Below are positions 13,341 through 17,054 of a stretch of 17,054 bases of DNA, one piece after another (the stretch's first letter is position 1; every line of letters starts with the position of its first letter). The notes below the pieces were generated by a model. The model was not told where the DNA came from and ran no database searches. It saw only the letters and a list, made by a program, of their open reading frames with translations. The position numbers and the translations under genes are program-made. The DNA comes from Chloroflexota bacterium. Its GTDB lineage: Bacteria; Chloroflexota; Limnocylindria; Limnocylindrales; CSP1-4. The stretch covers positions 1 through 17,054 of the forward strand of contig JACCYW010000143.1 in assembly GCA_013696275.1 (NCBI GenBank), in the 5' to 3' direction.

Positions 13341-14560
13341 CCATCGACATCAGGGGACTGGCCAAAGGCGAGTTCCGGGCCTGGTATCGGGTGGTCGAGT
13401 CTGCCTTCGCCGACGAACCCAATGAGGCAGCACTGACCGCCAACGAGCGCATCTTCGAGATGCCGCGCGTCCTCGTTGCGGCCGACGGGGAGCGCATGGT
13501 GGGCGGTGCCGGAGCGTTCACCTTCCGCCTCACCGTACCGGGCGGCGAGGTGGCAGCGGCCGGCGTGACGGCTGTCGGCGTGTTGCCCACCCATCGACGC
13601 CTGGGGACCCTGACCGCGCTCATGCGGCGCCAGCTGAAGGACGTGCAAGCAGCCGGTGAACCGGTGGCTGTCTTGTGGGCCTCGGAGGGCTCCATCTACC
13701 AGCGCTTCGGATATGGCCTGGCCAGCCTCTCGAGCTCGCTCGAGATCGACCAGGCGCGCGCATCGTTCCGCACGCCCCAGCCACCGGCCGGCACGCTGCG
13801 CATGGTCGAGGAGGCAGAGGCAGCGCGTACGTTCCCGGCCATCTACGACGCTGTGCGCGCCGTCACGCCGGGCTTCATCGACCGGCCTGGCGACTGGTGG
13901 GAAGCCGAGGTCCTGCCGGATCCCGAGTATCGGCGCAGGGGCGCGGGACCGCGCTTCCTGGTGCTGCACGAGGTCGACGGCAGCCCTGAGGGCTACCTGG
14001 ACTACCGCGTCAAGAGTGACTGGGACGAAGTCGGCAGCAAGAGCAGCCTCCTGGTGCGGGAACTCATGCCGGCCACCACGCGCTCCTCTCGGGAGCTATG
14101 GCGGTTCTGCTTCGGTCATGATCTCATCGCGACCGTAAAGGGTGGCATCCAGCCGCCCGATCATCCACTGCTGCTGATGCTCGATGAGCCGCGCCGGCTG
14201 CGTCTCATGGCCGGCGACGGGCTGTGGCTGCGCATCCTGGATGTGCCGGCCGCGTTGAAGGGCCGCTCCTACAGGACGGCCGATAGCCTCACCTTCGAAC
14301 TGCGCGACGGCTTCCTGCCTGAGCAGGCCGGCCGATGGACGCTCGATACGACGGGCGACGCGGTGAGCGTGGCCCGCACCGAGGCGGTCGCCGAGATGAC
14401 GCTCGACACGACCGATCTGGCGGCCATGTACCTGGCTGGATTCTCGGCTACCGATCTGGTTCGCGCGGGCCGCTGTGAAGGATCGTCAGAGGCGGGCATC
14501 AGGAAAGCAGATGCGCTGTTCGCGTGGGACCGGCGGCCATGGTGCCCCTTCATCTTCTGA
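13337..14560 (+). CDS. Eis-like GNAT N-acetyltransferase
   Basis: A 407-residue acetyl-CoA-dependent acetyltransferase of the Eis group: N-terminal GNAT domain, second GNAT-like middle domain, and C-terminal sterol-carrier-protein-like domain. The acetyl-CoA loop is VGVLPTHRRLG (residues 80-90). Tyr126 in YQRFGYG sits at the number of the general-acid Tyr of mycobacterial Eis, and the chain ends in a C-terminal Phe (PWCPFIF), whose carboxylate is the base in Eis. These enzymes acetylate amines on aminoglycosides, peptides or polyamines; the natural substrate here is unknown. The SCP2-like part has TFELRDGFLPEQAGRWTLDT. The start ATG 13337 overlaps the phosphoesterase stop (ATGA) and gives the usual N-terminus. 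It is last in the operon; no clear terminator follows, only the repeat-rich gap. Confidence 0.92.
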   Translation: MTIDIRGLAKGEFRAWYRVVESAFADEPNEAALTANERIFEMPRVLVAADGERMVGGAGAFTFRLTVPGGEVAAAGVTAVGVLPTHRRLGTLTALMRRQLKDVQAAGEPVAVLWASEGSIYQRFGYGLASLSSSLEIDQARASFRTPQPPAGTLRMVEEAEAARTFPAIYDAVRAVTPGFIDRPGDWWEAEVLPDPEYRRRGAGPRFLVLHEVDGSPEGYLDYRVKSDWDEVGSKSSLLVRELMPATTRSSRELWRFCFGHDLIATVKGGIQPPDHPLLLMLDEPRRLRLMAGDGLWLRILDVPAALKGRSYRTADSLTFELRDGFLPEQAGRWTLDTTGDAVSVARTEAVAEMTLDTTDLAAMYLAGFSATDLVRAGRCEGSSEAGIRKADALFAWDRRPWCPFIF

Positions 14561-14573
14561 GTCGTCAGCGTGA

Positions 14574-14765
14574 GGTCGATCGCCGGTAAGTGAGGACCCT
14601 CCGGTCGTTTTCCTCCAGCTGGGTCGAGGCAGGCTCGCATGACGGCCCTCTGGGGGGCGATGGTCTCGTCAGGTCGAGTCAGGCGCGCATATAGGCCCTC
14701 TGACGCGGGGTTCCCGCGCTGCATCGCTGATGGCTGAGCGTGAGGAAGGCTGCGTGGGGGCCCTT
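14574..14765. repeat. Four degenerate direct repeats, 48-66 bp apart
   Basis: Copies begin at 14574, 14622, 14672 and about 14738. Copies 2 (14622-14651) and 3 (14672-14701) match at 25 of 30 positions, sharing GGTCGAG, CAGGC, CGCAT and GGCCCTCT. Copy 1 shares GGTCGA and the GGACCCT end; copy 4 shares GAGGxAGGCT and the GGCCCT end. Each has GAG(G) near its start and CCTC/CCTT at its end, so each could fold into a short hairpin. Confidence 0.55.
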
Positions 14766-14884
14766 GCCGCACGCTGACCGTCGATGGAGCGCGAGATCCC
14801 AGCACGGCCGAGCTCTCTGGAGAAGGATCCACAGTACAGCAAGGATCGCCCCGTTGGCCGGAGCCGGTGTGGCGATGACCGGGC

Positions 14885-15010
14885 CGCTGAGCGGACCATG
14901 GGACGGCTGACCAGGCGACGAGCCCGCAAGGAGGTCCCTCGTCGGCTGGGCTGCTCGCTGAGCGGACCAAGGGACCGCGGGTCGGCGCAGTGGCTCGACC
15001 AAGGGGACCG
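14885..15010. repeat. Repeats of CGCTGAGCGGACCAWGGGAC
   Basis: The element at 14885-14904 recurs at 14956-14975 with one change (T to A). A partial third copy, GACCAAGGGGACCG, lies at 14997-15010. They lead up to the S41 gene start and could be binding sites or local duplications. Confidence 0.5.
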
Positions 15011-15051
15011 TCTTGACGGCACGTTCCGGATGGTCGGGCGATGATGCGTCC

Positions 15052-15069
15052 ATGGACGAGCCGAAGTGA
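15052..15069 (+). other. Five-codon ORF before the S41 protease gene
   Basis: ATG 15052 encodes MDEPK then TGA, and the TGA overlaps the GTG start of the protease (GTGA, 15066-15069). GATGAT (15040-15045) ends 6 nt before this ATG, matching the leaderless spacing used elsewhere in the window. It may be a translated leader coupling to the protease, or chance. Confidence 0.3.
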
Positions 15070-16544
15070 CCGGGCCGCCGGACCCAGCTCCGCCAGCTCG
15101 ACTCGAGGCCACGCGGCGTTCGGTCGGGCCCGGCCCGATGCTGGCGGGGGCGCTCATCCTGGCCGTCGTCTTCTTGGCCGGCTTGTTGGTCGGCCGTGGA
15201 GTGGGGTCACCGACATCGCCGCCACCGGGCCCCAGCCCTGTCGCGGCCATCCCCAGCCCGACCGGCGCGCCTGCCTCGGGCCCGACCGGCGCGCCTGCCT
15301 CGGACCCGACCGTAACGGCTCCGGCTGCCGTCTCGGCGCTGCCTTCCGCCGCCGTCTCGGCGCCAGCTTCTGCCGCCCGATCGACGCCGCCCTCACCGTC
15401 GCTGCCGTCGGACGCACCGGCCACGAGCCGCCCGGCCGACTTCGGACTCTTCTGGGAAGCACTCGCGCTGGTCCAGGAGCGCTACGTCGATCGCGACTCG
15501 CTGACCGACATGGAGATCACCTACGGTGCGATCAGTGGACTGGTGGACGGATTGGGCGATACCGGCCACAGCGTCTTCCTGACCCCCGACGAGGTCGCCG
15601 CCCAGCAGGATGCGCTGGACGGTCGACTGACCGGCATCGGTGCGTTGCTGGGCGAGCGGGGGGGTTCGCCGGTCATCGTATCGGTCATCAGCGGTGCACC
15701 AGCGGCTGAAGCTGGGGTGCGCAGCGGTGACCGCATCATAGCCATCGACGGAGAGCGCGCCGACCGCCTCACGACCGAGCAGATAGTCGGCCTGGTACGT
15801 GGCGAGGCCGGCACGGCGGTCACGCTCACCGTCATCCACCCCGCCGACGATCAGGAGATCGACATCACCGTCGTGCGAGCCGTCATTCAGGTGCCGACCG
15901 TGACCTGGGCGATGGTCCCGGGCACCGACATCGCTGACATCCGCGTCATCCAGTTCTCCTCGGGCGCCGCCGCGGCAGCCATGACCGCCATCAGCGAGGC
16001 CGTCGCGGCCGGTGCTCGGGCCATCATCCTCGACCTTCGCAGTGACCCCGGCGGGCTCGTCGACGAGGCCATCGGACTGGCCAGCCAGTTCCTGCCCCAG
16101 GGGTCGGTGGTCTACCAGCGACAGGACGCGGACGGCGTGACCACCCCCGTGCCGGCCCGACCGGACGGGCTGGCGCTGGAGCTACCGATGGTCGTGCTGG
16201 TGGACCAGGGGACGGCCAGCTCGGCCGAGATAGTGGCCGGCGCCATCGCCGATAACGAGCGGGGGCCGGTCATCGGGGTGCCCACCTTCGGGACCGGTAC
16301 CGTACTCAATACGTTCGAACTGTCTGACGGTTCGGCGGTCCGGCTCGGCGTCGAGCATTGGCTGACCCCGGATGGCGACCTCATCTTCGACAACGGCATT
16401 ACGCCAGATGAGGAGGTCGAGCTGCCCGCCGAGAGCATCCCACTGGAGCCAGGGGACATCGCGGCACTCGATCCAGCGGCCGTGACCGCCTCGGGCGACT
16501 CGCAGCTACTGCGAGCCGTGGCGATCCTGACCGAGGAGCTCTAG
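15066..16544 (+). CDS. S41 C-terminal-processing protease homologue, catalytic Lys absent
   Basis: A 492-residue membrane-anchored protein of the CtpA/Prc family. Residues 25-43 are the membrane anchor (MLAGALILAVVFLAGLLVG) with the rest outside the cytoplasm. Residues 48-123 are a Pro/Ala/Ser linker; then a helical S41 N-domain (FGLFWEALALVQERYVD), a PDZ domain (about 186-272, with SGAPAAEAGVRSGDRIIAIDG) and the protease core (DIRVIQFSSG, DLRSDPGG, VDQGTASSAEIVAGAI). S385 aligns with the nucleophile. The Lys normally 25 residues later in TFGKGSVQ is Thr410 here (TFGTGTVLN), and the supporting Gln is Leu. Either the enzyme uses another general base or it is a non-catalytic scaffold. Start GTG 15066 overlaps the stop of a five-codon ORF; no Shine-Dalgarno is seen. 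It converges with an HtrA-like gene, also an envelope protease. Confidence 0.9.
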   Translation: MTGPPDPAPPARLEATRRSVGPGPMLAGALILAVVFLAGLLVGRGVGSPTSPPPGPSPVAAIPSPTGAPASGPTGAPASDPTVTAPAAVSALPSAAVSAPASAARSTPPSPSLPSDAPATSRPADFGLFWEALALVQERYVDRDSLTDMEITYGAISGLVDGLGDTGHSVFLTPDEVAAQQDALDGRLTGIGALLGERGGSPVIVSVISGAPAAEAGVRSGDRIIAIDGERADRLTTEQIVGLVRGEAGTAVTLTVIHPADDQEIDITVVRAVIQVPTVTWAMVPGTDIADIRVIQFSSGAAAAAMTAISEAVAAGARAIILDLRSDPGGLVDEAIGLASQFLPQGSVVYQRQDADGVTTPVPARPDGLALELPMVVLVDQGTASSAEIVAGAIADNERGPVIGVPTFGTGTVLNTFELSDGSAVRLGVEHWLTPDGDLIFDNGITPDEEVELPAESIPLEPGDIAALDPAAVTASGDSQLLRAVAILTEEL

Positions 16545-16573
16545 CCTGGCGGACCGACCAGCTCTAGCCAGGC
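16544..16573. terminator. Bidirectional hairpin between convergent protease genes
   Basis: GCCTGGC (16544-16550) and GCCAGGC (16567-16573) form a 7 bp stem around a 16 nt loop in the 46 bp gap between the S41 and HtrA-like stops. AGCTCTAGCC also occurs twice as a direct repeat (16538-16547 and 16561-16570), the first copy containing the S41 stop codon. A terminator role is plausible for both transcripts. Confidence 0.45.
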
Positions 16574-16590
16574 CGACGGAGCCAGCCGAA

Positions 16591-17054
16591 CTAGGACTCC
16601 TCGGCGCCGTGCTCGGCGCGCACCGTCAGATCCACGGTCACGGTCCGTTCGTCCGAGCCGCGCACCACGCTGAGCTCGAGCTTGCCGGTGCGTGCCGCCC
16701 CGGCGATGGCGTCGTACAGATCGTCGGCGCTGGCCAGCTCCCTTCCGGCCGCGGAGACCAGGAGATCTCCCTGGGCCACACCGGCCCGCTCCGCGGCGCT
16801 GCCCACCTCGACGTCACGGACCAGAAGCCCGGCGCGCTCGCTGAGCCCGACGGCACGGCGGAGACGGCGCGCCACATGTCCGGGTGCGATGCCGATCCCC
16901 AGCCGTGGTCGCTCGACGGACTCACCACGAGACAGGCCATCGACCTGCTCGCGCAATCGCGGGCTGGTCGGCAGGGCCAGGTAGAAGCCATCGCCCAGGC
17001 GATTCGTATTGAGACCGACGATGCGTCCGTCGGCGTCCAGCACCGGGCTGCCCG
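16591..17054 (-). CDS. HtrA/DegP-like serine protease, C-terminal part (5' end outside window)
   Basis: About 154 residues are visible, ending at TAG 16593-16591. The frame is open to the right edge and begins GSPVLDADGRIVGLNT, the strand after the catalytic serine of trypsin-fold S1C proteases; the Ser itself is one residue beyond the window. A PDZ domain follows (RLGIGIAPGHVARRLRR, then GLLVRDVEVGSAAERAGV, AQGDLLVSAAGRELASADDLYDAI), ending in LSVVRGSDERTVTVDLTVRAE. HtrA-type enzymes are periplasmic or membrane-anchored quality-control proteases with PDZ domains that bind substrate C-termini. Its neighbour is the S41 protease, also PDZ-bearing, so this is a small envelope-proteolysis locus, though the genes converge and are not co-transcribed. 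The GTG at 17043 is internal, not a start. Only one PDZ domain is present. Confidence 0.88.
   Translation of the reverse strand, partial: GSPVLDADGRIVGLNTNRLGDGFYLALPTSPRLREQVDGLSRGESVERPRLGIGIAPGHVARRLRRAVGLSERAGLLVRDVEVGSAAERAGVAQGDLLVSAAGRELASADDLYDAIAGAARTGKLELSVVRGSDERTVTVDLTVRAEHGAEES

Larger units (their letters stand above)
14561..15065. other. 505 bp non-coding gap with degenerate repeats
   Basis: No convincing gene lies here: the longer open frames on both strands lack ribosome sites and protein-like composition. The left half (14574-14765) holds four imperfect copies of a 27-30 bp element. The right half (14885-15010) holds two good copies and one weaker copy of another. A perfect small hairpin, CGCGGG-GTT-CCCGCG, lies at 14704-14718, and AGCGTG/CACGCT (14737-14742 and 14770-14775) encloses repeat copy 4. 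TTGACG at 15013-15018 and GATGAT at 15040-15045 may belong to the promoter of the S41 gene. Candidate roles are an untranslated regulatory RNA, a multi-site operator or old repeat debris. Confidence 0.6.

Noticed and set aside
14704..14718. tRNA T-arm-like hairpin (GCGGGGTTCCCGC)
   Set aside because: No acceptor, D-arm or anticodon arm can be built around it.
14574..14765. CRISPR array
   Set aside because: The repeats are diverged (25/30 at best), separated by only about 20-36 bp, and there are no cas genes.
14784..15044. 86-residue open frame on the + strand in the 505 bp gap
   Set aside because: No ribosome site, Arg-rich composition typical of a GC-rich chance frame, and it overlaps the repeats.
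14669..15424. 251-residue open frame on the minus strand
   Set aside because: Its sequence is the antisense of the S41 linker codons plus the repeat gap; low-complexity Ala/Gly with no start signal.

Overview
The window is a dense, GC-rich, roughly 17 kb stretch of bacterial chromosome. It has no rRNA, tRNA, CRISPR array, insertion sequence or phage gene that I can recognise. Several features fit a GC-rich terrestrial bacterium, most likely Chloroflexota-like and less likely Actinobacteriota. These are the very high GC, several genes whose start codon lies 6 nt after a TANNNT -10 box (leaderless style), Pro/Ser/Ala-rich linkers in exported proteins, a CtpE-type ATPase and an Eis-like acetyltransferase. 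The taxon is an inference from style and gene families; no marker gene is present.

Layout. 1-923 (+): end of a conserved protein of unknown function. 941-4434 (-): MFS exporter, imidazolonepropionase-like amidohydrolase and a lipoprotein, transcribed lipoprotein -> amidohydrolase -> MFS. 4490-5110 (+): TerB-like protein. 5351-8729 (+): alpha/beta hydrolase followed 2 nt later by a CtpE-like P-type ATPase that is broken by three frame changes within about 340 bp. 8724-10010 (-): coiled-coil protein with a PD-(D/E)XK-like nuclease core, convergent with the ATPase and divergent from the next pair. 10042-11669 (+): Tex30-type hydrolase and adenosine deaminase, overlapping by ATGA. 11678-11821 (-): a 47-residue zinc-ribbon protein with a good Shine-Dalgarno. 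11996-14560 (+): a tight operon of ParB-like domain protein, metallophosphoesterase and Eis-like acetyltransferase. 14561-15065: a 505 bp non-coding gap with degenerate repeats. 15066-16544 (+): membrane-anchored S41 C-terminal-processing protease that lacks the usual catalytic lysine. 16591-end (-): C-terminal part of an HtrA-like trypsin/PDZ protease.

Most genes look like housekeeping or envelope functions (peptide or cyclic amide hydrolysis, purine salvage, cation transport, periplasmic proteolysis). I did not find a convincing defence or mobile system. The best leads for something new are the coiled-coil nuclease-like protein, the lysine-less S41 protease, the structured 505 bp gap, the small zinc-ribbon gene, and short ORFs that end in GTGA overlaps at two gene starts.
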